A stretch of 64,000 nucleotides of DNA from Tritrichomonas foetus (GCA_001839685.1 MLAK01000749.1:62001-126000); one strand, 5' to 3'; shown: positions 30,209-41,632, counted from the stretch's first letter. Numbers and translations are program-made. The notes: generated by a model from the sequence alone, not told the origin.

Positions 30209-30329
30209 AGCTTGAATTTTGGTAATTAAACAGGAATTTGATCAAAATTAATTGCAGGAATCAGAAAAAGTTATGATTTCAACTCTTTGATTTCGATCAA
30301 GTTCTTGTTTAATTACCAAGTTTCAAGCT
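30209..30329. repeat. Imperfect 43-base inverted repeat
   Basis: Left arm 30209-30251 (AGCTTGAATTTTGGTAATTA...) and right arm 30287-30329 are reverse complements at about 37 of 43 positions, with TTGGTAATTAAACA perfect in both. The loop is ~35 bases. It lies 85 bases upstream of the SAPS-like gene. It could be a small inverted-repeat element; no target duplication is visible. Confidence 0.75.
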
Positions 30330-30413
30330 TTTTCCGAAATAAACTTTTTCAAAACTATTGCACGTTTAAAAAAGAAAAATTGTCTTGAAAGAAAAACAAA
30401 AAGAAATCAGAAA

Positions 30414-31730
30414 ATGGCAGACAGGTTTTGGACAAACCAAGATTCATCAGAAACGATTATAACAGAACTCAAAAACCCGAATAACACGCTTGAATCGCTG
30501 TTAAAAGAAAAAATTGTAAAATGGTATAAAAATTCACCAACAGAAAAATATATTGTCGAATTTATCACATCAAATAACAATCCAGAAAAGATTCTTCATT
30601 ATGCACTTATGGACTTTCTCGAGATCGACGATTTTAAGCAAATTCATAATTGCTGTGTTAATATTTTAACTCAGAATATTGACAGAAATGGATTAAAGCT
30701 AAAATTACTTCAAAACGATGGATTTCTTCAGAAAATTGTGGCCTTTAAAGATTCCGAATATAAATCGAATACTAAAATTTGTTCGAATTATGCCAAAATC
30801 ATTGATGTTTTCACAAAAGGAAATTCTAAATATAGTTCTGAGGCCAAAATTATTTCAGAAAATTTTGGATTTTTGATTGATTTATTAATGGAGAATATTA
30901 ATATTCTTGCATTTAGAGAACTTTTAATAAAATACATAATGTCACCAGCAAATTATCAAAATATTAATGAAGAGATTTTTATCAAATTACTGGAAATATG
31001 CAATAAAAATAATCCAAATGTTCCTTTATTCAAAAGCAAAGAAAAATTATTCTTAGCCCTTCAAACACTCCTTGATATATTCGAAGACAAACCATCTCTT
31101 TTTAATTTATTGGACAATCCAAGATTTGGTACACTTTTATTAAAAATCGGAATTGACAATTTTACAAGTCATCCAATCATTTCATCGAATGCTTTTTCAC
31201 TTTTTAATAAAATTGCAGAAAAGACTAAAAAGAAAGATTTCACAGCAATTACTGATAGTTTTCATTTTTCAGTCAATTCGTTAAACATTGCTTCTCCAAA
31301 TGCATTAAAAATTTTCCCAAAAAGTATCTCTGCTTTCATTCCAGCATTTTTTGAAATGAAATGCTCAACTTTTATGAATGAAAGGATTGTATCCATCATT
31401 CATGGAATGCCCATAAATGACTTAAAGAGTTTTGTTTCAGAATTTCATATCAATGTATTAATAATGCAGTTTTTTTCAAGTTATGTCAATTCGAAAACAA
31501 ATGGGCATTTTCTGGAACTCGGAAAATTATTAGCAGATAATAAAATTATTTGTTGTAACGAGCATGAAATTGATTGGAATTTGTTTTTACTACAAAAATT
31601 GAATATTCGACGAACAAAGGCAAACAAAAAATCAGAAATTCGGATTTCTACTGAAAAGAAAGTTGTTCATTTTTCAGATTTAATGCCAATTAAAGATATC
31701 GATATTTATAAAAGTTACCGACCGTCTTAA
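30414..31730 (+). CDS. SAPS-like protein (possible PP6 regulatory subunit)
   Basis: 438 residues of all-helical repeat structure. The start FWTNQDSSETIITELKNPNN and TLESLLKEKIVKWYKN recall the SAPS opening (W...S.I..LL....TLE.LL.E....E.K..N..L..FL), and MDFLEIDDFKQIHNCCVNIL continues in that style. SAPS proteins scaffold the Sit4/PP6 phosphatase. The canonical LLDEDD-like motif is weak here, so a generic HEAT/ARM protein remains possible. ATG at 30414 follows AATCAGAAA. The stop TAA is followed by GGTAAAT. Confidence 0.45.
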   Translation: MADRFWTNQDSSETIITELKNPNNTLESLLKEKIVKWYKNSPTEKYIVEFITSNNNPEKILHYALMDFLEIDDFKQIHNCCVNILTQNIDRNGLKLKLLQNDGFLQKIVAFKDSEYKSNTKICSNYAKIIDVFTKGNSKYSSEAKIISENFGFLIDLLMENINILAFRELLIKYIMSPANYQNINEEIFIKLLEICNKNNPNVPLFKSKEKLFLALQTLLDIFEDKPSLFNLLDNPRFGTLLLKIGIDNFTSHPIISSNAFSLFNKIAEKTKKKDFTAITDSFHFSVNSLNIASPNALKIFPKSISAFIPAFFEMKCSTFMNERIVSIIHGMPINDLKSFVSEFHINVLIMQFFSSYVNSKTNGHFLELGKLLADNKIICCNEHEIDWNLFLLQKLNIRRTKANKKSEIRISTEKKVVHFSDLMPIKDIDIYKSYRPS

Positions 31731-32277
31731 GCTTGGTAAATGCTTGATTTCCCTTGATGTCGTATAGTTAAATTTAACTATATCATTACATAGATATATA
31801 GACAATTGGTCATTATTGTACTTATTTATATTATAAAAAGTCTTTAGAGTATTTTTTTGTTTCATTTCTTTTTTTTTTTTCCTTCTTTCCAATGTAAATA
31901 GGTTAAGTATCGATAAAAAATAAAATGACTGAATCATCATATACATCATAAACTATACATATTATTTAAGACAACGAGTATTCTCAATGGTGAAAAAGCG
32001 GAATCTTCAATGATTTGTTTTTTATTTTATTAATTTTTCGTAATTATCATACAGAACATAAATTAACTTTGTTTATTATACATCAAGAGTATTGTGCACA
32101 TAATGTTAAACTCTGAAAATGAAGTAGGGTGACAATCACAGTGAAACATCATCAAAAAATAATCTTCTCAAAATTCTTCATTGACCAAATATCAATACAA
32201 AAGTGATTTTTATAAACTGTTTAATCGAAACAAAAAGTTCGACAATACGATGAAATTCATCTCAAATCCTCACTCAA
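31731..32277. other. Intergenic spacer
   Basis: AT-rich with a T-rich tract near 31866-31882 (on the + strand). No gene seen. The next gene's ATG is preceded by CCTCACTCAA. Confidence 0.4.
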
Positions 32278-35200
32278 ATGAAACCTCTTCGGGAACAGTG
32301 GATCTTTCATAAAAATGACATTCCACTGGTTAGATTAATCAGTATTCGAAGTGATCTCAGCACTCCACTCCCAGAAAAAGTCGCCGATTTTAAAAACGAT
32401 CCAATTTTTTTGCACCTTCCTACATTTCCAACTAAAAACATCAAAGAATTTTACTACTCATTAGTTGATGGACATGGTTTACAAAAATCACTTGAAACGC
32501 TAGGTTTCAAAATGATTTTTAATTTTGAATTCATTGATTCATTAACGACTAATTTCATTGAAAAAAGAAAACTATTACCAGATGTGTATGTATTTTCCTT
32601 TTTATATTATGCATTGGCATTCATTTATTACTTTCCAAGTATAGAAAAAAGTTTACTCAATAACGAAAGCACTTTTTCTGGCAAATGTGAAAACAATAAT
32701 TATAAAAAAATGACAGTAACTGAAACTCCAGAAGGATTTGAAAAAATTGGTGGTTTTCAACCTTCTTTAAACATTGAAAATGACGAGAAAGAAAATTCAG
32801 AAAAGAAAGGTAAGGACACAATTATATCTTATATTCTTAAGTTCTTGAATATTGTAAATAATTGTGCAACATCTAACTTTAGTATCTATGTTTGTGATAT
32901 TTTTAAAGAATTAATGAAAGTTATTTTAGAAAAAGATGAAATCATTGAATGGAACATTCTTTTATTGAATTCCATTCTTGAGCAAATTGTTTTAAATCGA
33001 TCATATGATTCACAAATGTCTTCAATTTTGATTCAAATTTTAACTAAAATTACTTCACTTGGAAATTTATCATTAGTTGACCCATTCCTTTCAATTATTG
33101 TGGTGCTTTTTGAAGATCATAGACCAGTTGTCAATTTTAGTAATTATTCGACTGTTGTTTCTTTAATTAGTGATTTTATTTGCGATTTAAATTTAAACGC
33201 ATTAATTGTTCTTGGCTATTGTTCACAAAGAGAAAAAAGTGATACAATTAAAGAAGTTTATCAAATGCTGCCTAATTACATATTATCTCATCTCAATAAA
33301 CATAAAGTTTTATTTGATCCTAAAGAACTATTCCCGAAATTTTCTGTCGAAAGAAGAAAATCCAAGGGTGCCATTAACAATCTTAACATTGATAAAAATA
33401 GCTCACAAGATAACAGTGAAGCTATATGTGAAATAAAGCTTAACAGTGATAAAAATGAAAAGGATGAGAATGAAGAAATTGAATTTGAAACCCCACCAGA
33501 AAACTTAATCCATTGCGAAAGTAAGTTGATTGATTTTTGTGTGGATTATTTACAATCTTATGTTTCAAGATTTAATTCATTTTTCACGCTTTCATCACAA
33601 GAATACACAATTCAATTTATTAATTCCTTAGTTTGTATAAGTCGAATGGTCAATAGATCAAACCATTCCATTGATTTTACGATTCTTATTGCAAGTTTAC
33701 TTCGAATTTTTCATTTAAAACAAACTGTTTCACTTTCAATTCCATTTTTTCTTGACTCTTTAGTTTTTAATCCTGATTATTCCATATTTTCTCATAATGA
33801 AATAGATCCAACAGTTTCAAAAATTAGGAATTCTATTTTCAACATTATTTCAGAACTTGATTCTACCCTTTTTTACCAATTTATAGAAGGCGCTGCTTCT
33901 CACCCCCTTCTACTTGCTGAACATATTATGAGACTTTCATACAAATTTGGGAACTTATTTTTTTCTAAAACATCAATATTACATTCTCTTCTTAGTTCCA
34001 TTAATCTTCTACAGCATACCAATAATTATTTAATTGGAAACGTTTATTATGCACATCACAAAGCTGCAAGAACAGTAATTCTATCAGTAGTTATTTCACT
34101 TTTAGAAAATAATGCTATTGCTTATCAATGTTTTTCTGATTCTAATTTTTGCACATCTTTTATGAATTTACTTCTTGAAAACTCAACAACAGATATTGCA
34201 ATTGATATTTTTGTTAAATGTATTTCTCAATTTCCAACATTACCTGAGTCAACAACATATTTTATTTCTTTTATTCTCCAATCATGCCAAGATTCGATCA
34301 ATTTGCATGAAAATAATATAAATAATCATAATAATACATCAAATTTAATTGAAAAGCGTGAAGAAAATAATCAAATAATGATAAGTGAGAACAAGCATGA
34401 TACGCAAGTTGCCTGTAGTTTGATTAAAGCCATAATTTCTGCAACATCACATAATATTTCATTAGGTGTTTCTGTATCATCAATTTTTGATAATACACTT
34501 CGGTTTTTAAAGCTTTGCAATGATCCTGAAACTTTAGGAATGACAATGTCAATTTGCGCATTAATAACCACATCCCAAAATTCAATTGAAGTTAATTCGG
34601 AGAGATATAATTTAATCCTCGATATTATTTATAAAATTGAACAAAATGAGCCATCTGATTCAACATTACAGTCATTTCTAAATCAAATGAATGCATCTAC
34701 AAATACCGCAATTGATCAAATGTTTTTAATTCAATCTTTTGATGTCATACCTTTGATTTTAGTTGCTTTTTCAAAATCCGAGAGAATTAATACTATTATT
34801 GACTTATTTCAAAGACTATGTTTATATTCTGTAAAGAATATCATTCAATGTCACAATGGTGATTTATCATTGATCCTTCTAAAAAGTCTAATTGGTCCAT
34901 TTTCCTATAAAAATCGAAAGATAGAATTCAAAATCACTGAAGATTCTATTGATTCAATTTTGAAGTTAATTTCAACAATAGTTAGTTGTAGATCATCAAT
35001 TATAGTAAATAATTCATTTCTAAGATTAATTTTCCCTAATCCTGAAACAAAAGAGTTTTTACCTATTTCAAATAAAGCTGTCATTTCTTTATATCAATTA
35101 TTTTCACATATTGATGAAACAGCCTTTCAAATTTGTACAGAAGCACCCGTTTACACAGTTAATTCTGTTGAAGGCGATAGACTTTATGAAGGTTTTGCTT

Positions 35201-38200
35201 TTTCTTTTCTTGTTAAAATTGATTTTCCTAATATAATGCAAATCAATGGGAGATTCATATTCTTACAAATCAAAGATTCATTTAATCGAATTTTAGAACT
35301 TTATCAACAACAAGAATCAATGATTATTCGATATGAATCACCTACTTTGAAAACCTCTACCACAGTTGCAATTCCAATTCCTTCGAATAAATGTGTTTGC
35401 ATCTCTGCTTTCATTTTTAGGGAAGATAATCGAACGATTGTTTACTTTAAACTAGGAAATAACATTTCTGATGATGTTTTATTCAAAACTGTTACATTTG
35501 AAAAGAAAGTCGATGTGTCAATTGGCTTCACAAGCGATGTGACAATCCCACCAAATGAATTGTCACCGATTTCAATGAGTAATTTTGCTTTGTTTTTACC
35601 CCCTTTTGATGATGTTTGGTTTGATACTTTGGCGTCAAATGGTTTTGTTGAAATGAATCGCTTCCCAAATATTTCATTTAGTAATTATTCACCAAATACG
35701 GTGATTCACACACGTGCAAAACGTGAAAACATGTCAATTTCGTCTTTAATGCCACTTCACACCAAGCTATTAGATTTTCTTGATATTTTCAATCATATTG
35801 AAAAACAATCACCTTTATTTATTGAATTAGTTATTGGCTGTATGTTTTTCTTTACAAATTGTCTAAAAAGTCCAATGACTGGGTCATCTATTTCAATCGT
35901 TCCTGATCATATAAATGAAATAGGCCATCTTTCAAATATGACCAAAATTCCAGAATCGATATTAACTAATTTATATAAAACATATGATCACAATTTCGTC
36001 ATACATATGAATGAAGTATCTGTCTTTTTTTCAGCTATTTTTAATACCGAAATTCGATCTGAGCATTACATTTTATCAACATGCTTTAAATTAATTGAAT
36101 CTGCAACTAATACTGAAAATCAACTTGAAATTTTAGAAACTGTTATACTCAATCTATGGTTTTGGTTTACTTGTGAAAATAAGAAAAGCTTCAATAAGAA
36201 TTTAAGGCAATTAAACAACTTTTTATCACAATTTGCATTTGATTCATTAAGTAAAGAAAATGATCTTTTTGTTGAATTTTTAATTCAATCCCATTTACTT
36301 ATGAATTATTCAACAGAAGTAATTCCTGATTTGAACTCTTACAGGTTCCGAATTCTTGAAGCTATTCCAATGAACATTCATTCTATTGAAGTAGTAGTTT
36401 CCATAATTCTTTACATAAATGATCAAAATATTCAAATATTACAAATCAACAATGCTAATAACACTGATCAAAATGAAAATATGTTGAATAATTTTACTGA
36501 AATGATAAATTATCTAGAATTTTTAGGTCATATGACATTGCAATTAAAATTAAAGTTCCCGAAGAAACTTTTGATTGCATTAACAGATATATCCACTTAT
36601 TCTTCTTCTGCCGTAGTAAGTAGCTTAATTAGTCTATTAAAAATAGCTGCAGGTGATAATTTAAATCATTATCTATTATGCATTGCTTTGAAAACCAACA
36701 ATAGAGAAAGTCTTGATAAAATCGAAAGTGATTCATTTGATATGATTTGTATAAAAGCTATAAAATTTGAATCAATCGAAATTCTTTTAGATTATGCAAA
36801 ACGAAGTGATGTTTCTCTTAGAAATCATGAAATGTGGTGGTTTTGGATTGCATTAACAGCAGCCATCATGCAACGTGAAGAAATTATAGTATTAATTGTT
36901 TCTAATTTGGCTTATTTTGATCAATCTCAATTTATCAACATGTATTTAATGTTTATTTCGATATTTTCACTTTTGAGAGCAACAAATGCCTTCCCTGGTA
37001 TTTTTAATATGTTTAGGTGCTTTATTTCAAGTGTTTTAGAACATGTTTTAATCAATAACACTTCTTTTTCAAAGCAAGCTCAATTTTCGATTGCATTGTT
37101 AGCATTTTTTGCATGCTTTTATAAATTGAAGGAAAATAAACCATCTAAAGCTTTATTAAGAATATTTAATAATGTAACACTTTTTAAAGATTCATCAAAT
37201 ATGTATTCAGGAAACCAAATGCATCAATTCAATCCGAAAAATTTAACACTTCAAAATCTAAAAATGATTTTCTCAATAGATTTTGAATCATACCATTTTA
37301 AATATTGGTTATCACATTCAAAACACTATGATATGCGAAGTTTAACTCATTTAAGAGTGATAAATTCCAGTTTAATTAATGATTTTGAAGGAATTGTATC
37401 AAATAAATTGATTTGTTTGTTTTTAGATGAAATGATTCATAACCATCATATAAACATCAGCTTAGCGGAAGAAATTTTCCCTAAAATTGAAAATAGTGAC
37501 AAATGTTTACTCATCAATGATTTAAAGAAACAAACTGAAAATTGCTGGGCATCAGTGAAATCCCTAATTTATTCATCTTCACATTCGTTTAAATATTCTG
37601 ACTTGTTTTTATCGTACTGTTCATTTGAAATGTATCGATTTAGTAAAATATGTAATGCCGCGAAAGAAGCATCATTATATTATCAATCTAAACAAACAGA
37701 AATGAATCAAAACATTTCTTTATCACGCTTTGTTCGTTTTCCTCTATATTTTTCTTATTATTTTAATTCCTCTAAAACAAATCAAAGTAACAATCATAAT
37801 AATAATTTCCAAATTTTCTTAAATAACTTCAACGCGAATATAATAAGCAATTTAATGAGCAACAATATTAATGAAAGTAATAGTCAATATAAAAATTCAA
37901 ATAAAGATAAGAATATCAAACGGAAAACTACTTCATTTAGATGTCAAATGATTACTATCAAAGGACCAGTTTTATCTACATTTATATTAGCAAATAAAGA
38001 ATTCCGTATCTTGAAAGTTGGTCAACCAATAATCAGGATTCCATATCATACCATTAAATTTATCACAACGTTTAGGATTGGATGCATTGAAGTTTTTGTT
38101 TCTGCTTTCCAATCTTTCCTTCTTGCTATGCAACAGACTGACATTGAAATTATTTTAGATCAGCAAAAATACTTTCCATTTCCAGTTTTAAAAGATAGTA

Positions 38201-39759
38201 ATGAAATTGTTCAATCAACTCTTGAATCATATGTGAATCGTCGGATTTCTGTTTTTGACCTAATTCTCGCATTAAATTTTGCGAGTGGACGATCTTTCAA
38301 CGATTTAAGTTATTTCCCAATGTGCCCCATTTTTTGGGAAGGTAAATTTAGGTCATCATTATCTGACATTGAAAATCGAAATTATTCTAAAGCTGTTTTT
38401 TCATGGTATTCATTCTTATTCCAATATGCAAATCAAGATTCATATCAAGATCCACATCAAAATCAAAATAACAATCAGGAAGGAATGATTAAAATAGAAG
38501 ATTTTCTGAAAAACGCTCCAAATTGTATCACTCCCCATTTATTTACCATTAATTGTTCCTTCCATAATCCATTTTCGGATATCACTGAAGAAAAACTCCT
38601 CCGAAATATTTATCACAATCGAAAAATGCTTGAAAAGAAGCCGTTTAAAGAGCAAGTCACAAAATGGCTCCAATTGCAGTTCAATGTCACTTTTCCACAG
38701 ATGAAATCTCCAATTGTGAACTTTGAAATTTCAAATTTATTACAAAAGAAAGATTCAAATGAAATTTCTGTTCTTGGTAAAACAAAACCAGTTGAATTAT
38801 GTTATTTCTTTGATGGCTTTAAAGATGCATTTGCAATGATTACATCCAGTCATTCAATGAAAATATATGGAATTTCTTCAGAAAATGACCAAATAATTAA
38901 AAAAGCAGGAAAAATCGAAGAAAAATTCGATCTTACTGTCAATGAATTTTTATTTTGTGTTTTAAGACATGCGGTTGTTGTGATTAATAAAACCATGTGT
39001 TATGCCTATCGACTTTCATTTGGATTCAAAAACTCGAAAATCTCATTTTCGACTTACATTACTGATGTTTGTGGTATAAATGATTTACTTGTCGTTGTAA
39101 TTGATAAGCACATAATACAGATCATAGATATAGAAAACTTACCTGATGATGATTCTGTTGAACAAAAAGGAAACCACTTTGGCGGTTATTTTGATTCTAA
39201 TAGTTTAATCGAAGGCGAATTTCAAACAGCCAATAATAATATCCGCTTTCTTGCGGCTGAAGATTGTGAAATCGAATTTATTACATCAAGCATTGATTTT
39301 GATGTGATTGTTTATCAAACAAGTGATTATAAAATCACAGTAGTTTCGGTTTCTGATGCTCAAATTCTATCGTCCATTTCCCTCACACAAAAAGTTAGTC
39401 AAATTTTGATTACCGAAGAAAATGGACTTTTAATTCTCAAGCTAGAAAATGAAATTGAAGTTTTCACCATGAATGGAAAATTTTTGAATAAATGCGAATT
39501 CCATTCAAAATTCGCAAATGTAACAAGTTGTCGCTCACCAAAAGGTGTAGACTTCATTTTCTATATTGATGAAAGAGGTGACCTTGGAATGTTTGAAGCG
39601 ATTGATCCATCAAAAAGGAAAATAATTTTGAGTGGACTGAAAAATATCGTTGCAATGAAAGTAAGCAGGAAGAAAACATGTATTTTCTTAATTTCTCAGA
39701 TTGGTGAAATTTTATCGTTCCCGATCAACTTCAATATTTTGTTTGAATTATGTATATAA
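32278..39759 (+). CDS. Very large BEACH-WD40 protein (LYST/neurobeachin family), divergent BEACH
   Basis: 2,493 residues in a single exon. Residues ~1-950 are helical armadillo-like; ~955-1110 resemble the concanavalin-like domain of this family (EGFAFSFLVKIDFPNIMQIN); ~1120-1830 helical; ~1880-1960 a PH-like domain (TTSFRCQMITIKGPVLSTFI, RIPYHTIKFITTFRIGCIEV); BEACH starts ~1983 with VNRRISVFDLILALNFASGR and SFNDLSYFPMCPIFWEG; ~2160-2493 WD40-like beta propeller (FFDGFKDAFAMITSSHSMKI). The core BEACH segment that normally holds the FYLPEFL motif is shortened or lost. The family controls membrane trafficking and lysosome or vacuole size. Family membership is firm; BEACH function is doubtful. 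Confidence 0.85.
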   Translation: MKPLREQWIFHKNDIPLVRLISIRSDLSTPLPEKVADFKNDPIFLHLPTFPTKNIKEFYYSLVDGHGLQKSLETLGFKMIFNFEFIDSLTTNFIEKRKLLPDVYVFSFLYYALAFIYYFPSIEKSLLNNESTFSGKCENNNYKKMTVTETPEGFEKIGGFQPSLNIENDEKENSEKKGKDTIISYILKFLNIVNNCATSNFSIYVCDIFKELMKVILEKDEIIEWNILLLNSILEQIVLNRSYDSQMSSILIQILTKITSLGNLSLVDPFLSIIVVLFEDHRPVVNFSNYSTVVSLISDFICDLNLNALIVLGYCSQREKSDTIKEVYQMLPNYILSHLNKHKVLFDPKELFPKFSVERRKSKGAINNLNIDKNSSQDNSEAICEIKLNSDKNEKDENEEIEFETPPENLIHCESKLIDFCVDYLQSYVSRFNSFFTLSSQEYTIQFINSLVCISRMVNRSNHSIDFTILIASLLRIFHLKQTVSLSIPFFLDSLVFNPDYSIFSHNEIDPTVSKIRNSIFNIISELDSTLFYQFIEGAASHPLLLAEHIMRLSYKFGNLFFSKTSILHSLLSSINLLQHTNNYLIGNVYYAHHKAARTVILSVVISLLENNAIAYQCFSDSNFCTSFMNLLLENSTTDIAIDIFVKCISQFPTLPESTTYFISFILQSCQDSINLHENNINNHNNTSNLIEKREENNQIMISENKHDTQVACSLIKAIISATSHNISLGVSVSSIFDNTLRFLKLCNDPETLGMTMSICALITTSQNSIEVNSERYNLILDIIYKIEQNEPSDSTLQSFLNQMNASTNTAIDQMFLIQSFDVIPLILVAFSKSERINTIIDLFQRLCLYSVKNIIQCHNGDLSLILLKSLIGPFSYKNRKIEFKITEDSIDSILKLISTIVSCRSSIIVNNSFLRLIFPNPETKEFLPISNKAVISLYQLFSHIDETAFQICTEAPVYTVNSVEGDRLYEGFAFSFLVKIDFPNIMQINGRFIFLQIKDSFNRILELYQQQESMIIRYESPTLKTSTTVAIPIPSNKCVCISAFIFREDNRTIVYFKLGNNISDDVLFKTVTFEKKVDVSIGFTSDVTIPPNELSPISMSNFALFLPPFDDVWFDTLASNGFVEMNRFPNISFSNYSPNTVIHTRAKRENMSISSLMPLHTKLLDFLDIFNHIEKQSPLFIELVIGCMFFFTNCLKSPMTGSSISIVPDHINEIGHLSNMTKIPESILTNLYKTYDHNFVIHMNEVSVFFSAIFNTEIRSEHYILSTCFKLIESATNTENQLEILETVILNLWFWFTCENKKSFNKNLRQLNNFLSQFAFDSLSKENDLFVEFLIQSHLLMNYSTEVIPDLNSYRFRILEAIPMNIHSIEVVVSIILYINDQNIQILQINNANNTDQNENMLNNFTEMINYLEFLGHMTLQLKLKFPKKLLIALTDISTYSSSAVVSSLISLLKIAAGDNLNHYLLCIALKTNNRESLDKIESDSFDMICIKAIKFESIEILLDYAKRSDVSLRNHEMWWFWIALTAAIMQREEIIVLIVSNLAYFDQSQFINMYLMFISIFSLLRATNAFPGIFNMFRCFISSVLEHVLINNTSFSKQAQFSIALLAFFACFYKLKENKPSKALLRIFNNVTLFKDSSNMYSGNQMHQFNPKNLTLQNLKMIFSIDFESYHFKYWLSHSKHYDMRSLTHLRVINSSLINDFEGIVSNKLICLFLDEMIHNHHINISLAEEIFPKIENSDKCLLINDLKKQTENCWASVKSLIYSSSHSFKYSDLFLSYCSFEMYRFSKICNAAKEASLYYQSKQTEMNQNISLSRFVRFPLYFSYYFNSSKTNQSNNHNNNFQIFLNNFNANIISNLMSNNINESNSQYKNSNKDKNIKRKTTSFRCQMITIKGPVLSTFILANKEFRILKVGQPIIRIPYHTIKFITTFRIGCIEVFVSAFQSFLLAMQQTDIEIILDQQKYFPFPVLKDSNEIVQSTLESYVNRRISVFDLILALNFASGRSFNDLSYFPMCPIFWEGKFRSSLSDIENRNYSKAVFSWYSFLFQYANQDSYQDPHQNQNNNQEGMIKIEDFLKNAPNCITPHLFTINCSFHNPFSDITEEKLLRNIYHNRKMLEKKPFKEQVTKWLQLQFNVTFPQMKSPIVNFEISNLLQKKDSNEISVLGKTKPVELCYFFDGFKDAFAMITSSHSMKIYGISSENDQIIKKAGKIEEKFDLTVNEFLFCVLRHAVVVINKTMCYAYRLSFGFKNSKISFSTYITDVCGINDLLVVVIDKHIIQIIDIENLPDDDSVEQKGNHFGGYFDSNSLIEGEFQTANNNIRFLAAEDCEIEFITSSIDFDVIVYQTSDYKITVVSVSDAQILSSISLTQKVSQILITEENGLLILKLENEIEVFTMNGKFLNKCEFHSKFANVTSCRSPKGVDFIFYIDERGDLGMFEAIDPSKRKIILSGLKNIVAMKVSRKKTCIFLISQIGEILSFPINFNILFELCI

Positions 39760-40519
39760 AAAAAAATCTTAATTGTCATGTTTTTTGATTTAAATATTAT
39801 TAATGTGTAAGATAAAATTAGTTTATCGATTTCTTTCTACGTAAAGGTGAGTTTTGGACGAAAATTTTTTTGATCAAAATTTGCATTAAACGTCCGAATT
39901 TTCATATTTTAATTCATAAAATGAGCAATGAATTTAATTAACCTATTGTTTAACGATTGAAAAAAAACAGATCGTTGGAAATAATGACGAAATGATATTT
40001 ACGATGCAACTCAAAAATCTCTTTTTGACAAATTTTTGAATGCCAAAATCATGTTTTTTCTGAATTTACAAATCAATTCATTTTTAATAATTTAAATATC
40101 TTTTGTAAAAAGGAAATATTTCCTTCACATACCGAAATAATGTCTAAAATGATATATTTACTAAATAAATAATAATTTTCAAAATGATTTATCCAATATT
40201 GATTCATATCATTGCACAATAATAGCACTGTCATAATTTCGAATAACTGAAACTTGACTTTTTGTGATGTAATTTTCCAACTTCAAAAATTGAATTCAAA
40301 GTCATGGAAAAATTCAATTTGAATATGCCAAAATAATGGCAAATTAATTTTCCATTGAATTTAAACAGTTATTTTTTCCTTTCTGATACGGAATATTTTC
40401 GAAAAACGATATTATAGATTCCTGAAATTATAATATCATCACCAGGATATCTTTTGAAAGAGTTAAGTAAATAAAATAAATAAATAAAATGTGAAAAGTG
40501 ACAATTAAAATATTTAATC
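39760..40519. other. Convergent intergenic region
   Basis: AT-rich, no gene. AAGGAAATATTTCCTT at 40110-40125 is a perfect 16-bp palindrome. Confidence 0.4.
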
Positions 40520-41251
40520 TTATGGAACGTAGCAGGGCGGCCTAAAATCCTCAACAAACAAAATCCTTTGTCGCGAATTTTGCAGGTTCAAAAAGTCATC
40601 AACACTGACTCCGAAGCCAAATCCGTTAAATAGCTGATAAAACATTGTCCTCTCTGTAATTGGTGCCTTTCGCTCCACACAGCAATTGCCAGTTTGACTA
40701 TTCTTTTCGTTAGTTTTGCTTTCAATGCAATTTTCACTATTGCTGCTTGTTTGCAGATAATTGAAAGAATTCTCAAAATTTGAAGGATCATTGAAATCCG
40801 ATGACAGACGGGAAACAAAATCTGACGATTCAGGTGAAATATTTGACGATTCAGGTGAAATATTTGACGAATCGGGCCCTGAAAAAGGTAGCCGGGCTCC
40901 TGAATATTCCATAATTTCTGCTCCGCTGTTTTGGAGGCTTAATCCGCATTTTTCTTCTCGGATGGCAGAAAAACTTTGTGGGAGGTCGATTCGGGCCTCT
41001 TTGAATGCTTTTCGTTTCGGAATATTAACGATTTGACTTAGTGAAGTAAACCCGCTTGAAATATCGCCGGAAACATCCTGTTTGTTTTGGATGAGTTTTT
41101 GATAGGAATTTCGTGGTGCTCTCAAATTTTTGATCACATCTGGAACTTCCAAAGATCCTCGTTGGTTGATTGGAAAGATTTCGATTGTACCGTCTCGATT
41201 GTAAAATTTGATAGATGTAAGTCTGGAGGATGTTTTTGATTTTCGGCCCAT
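40520..41251 (-). CDS. Hypothetical protein with a duplicated heptad, 243 residues
   Basis: ATG at 41251 (MGRKSKTSSRLTSIKFYNRD); the frame continues 11 codons upstream to a GTG. The N-terminal ~45 residues (IKFYNRDGTIEIFPINQ) look like a small beta unit. The middle is Ser-rich with a tandem SSNISPE repeat encoded by two exact 21-base units (40824-40844 and 40845-40865) and a diverged third. The C-terminus, RTMFYQLFNGFGFGVSVDDF to FRPPCYVP, is more ordered. No family recognised. It probably acts through short linear motifs, which is only a guess. Confidence 0.6.
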   Translation of the reverse strand: MGRKSKTSSRLTSIKFYNRDGTIEIFPINQRGSLEVPDVIKNLRAPRNSYQKLIQNKQDVSGDISSGFTSLSQIVNIPKRKAFKEARIDLPQSFSAIREEKCGLSLQNSGAEIMEYSGARLPFSGPDSSNISPESSNISPESSDFVSRLSSDFNDPSNFENSFNYLQTSSNSENCIESKTNEKNSQTGNCCVERKAPITERTMFYQLFNGFGFGVSVDDFLNLQNSRQRILFVEDFRPPCYVP

Positions 41252-41550
41252 TTCCCTTAACCTGATGAAAAAAGTTTTCCGCACGTGAATTTAAATGAAA
41301 TTGATTGTATAGTCTCTCAATTTTATGATTTGATAGAGAATAAATATGCCATTCACTCACAATTCGGTGAATAAAAATCTAGGGGAAGTACTTCATGGCA
41401 ATAGATTTATAAGGATTGGAATTCAATTATGATAATTTTATTTTTCAGAATTATGAATATAAAAATAGAAAAACAGATGTTCAACAGAGAATTTCGAAAA
41501 AAGAAAGGAAATTTTTGTGTTTTATTAAAGTAAAAATTTTCTTAACAGCG

Positions 41551-41632
41551 CCGCTCTTAGCTCAGTGGTAGAGCATGTGACTGTAGTCTTCAGTTGGATA
41601 TCACAGGGTCGCCGGTTCGATTCCAGCAGCGC

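Larger units (their letters stand above)
29398..30413. other. Intergenic region with gene remnant and inverted repeat
   Basis: About 1 kb between two + strand genes. Contains a likely pseudogene (29640-30007) and a 43-base imperfect inverted repeat (30209-30329). AAATTATGAAAGAAAGAA occurs twice about 50 bases apart near 29754 and 29803. Confidence 0.45.

Noticed and set aside
31680..31949. 89-codon minus-strand frame
   Set aside because: Overlaps the end of the SAPS-like gene and a T tract; not coding-like.
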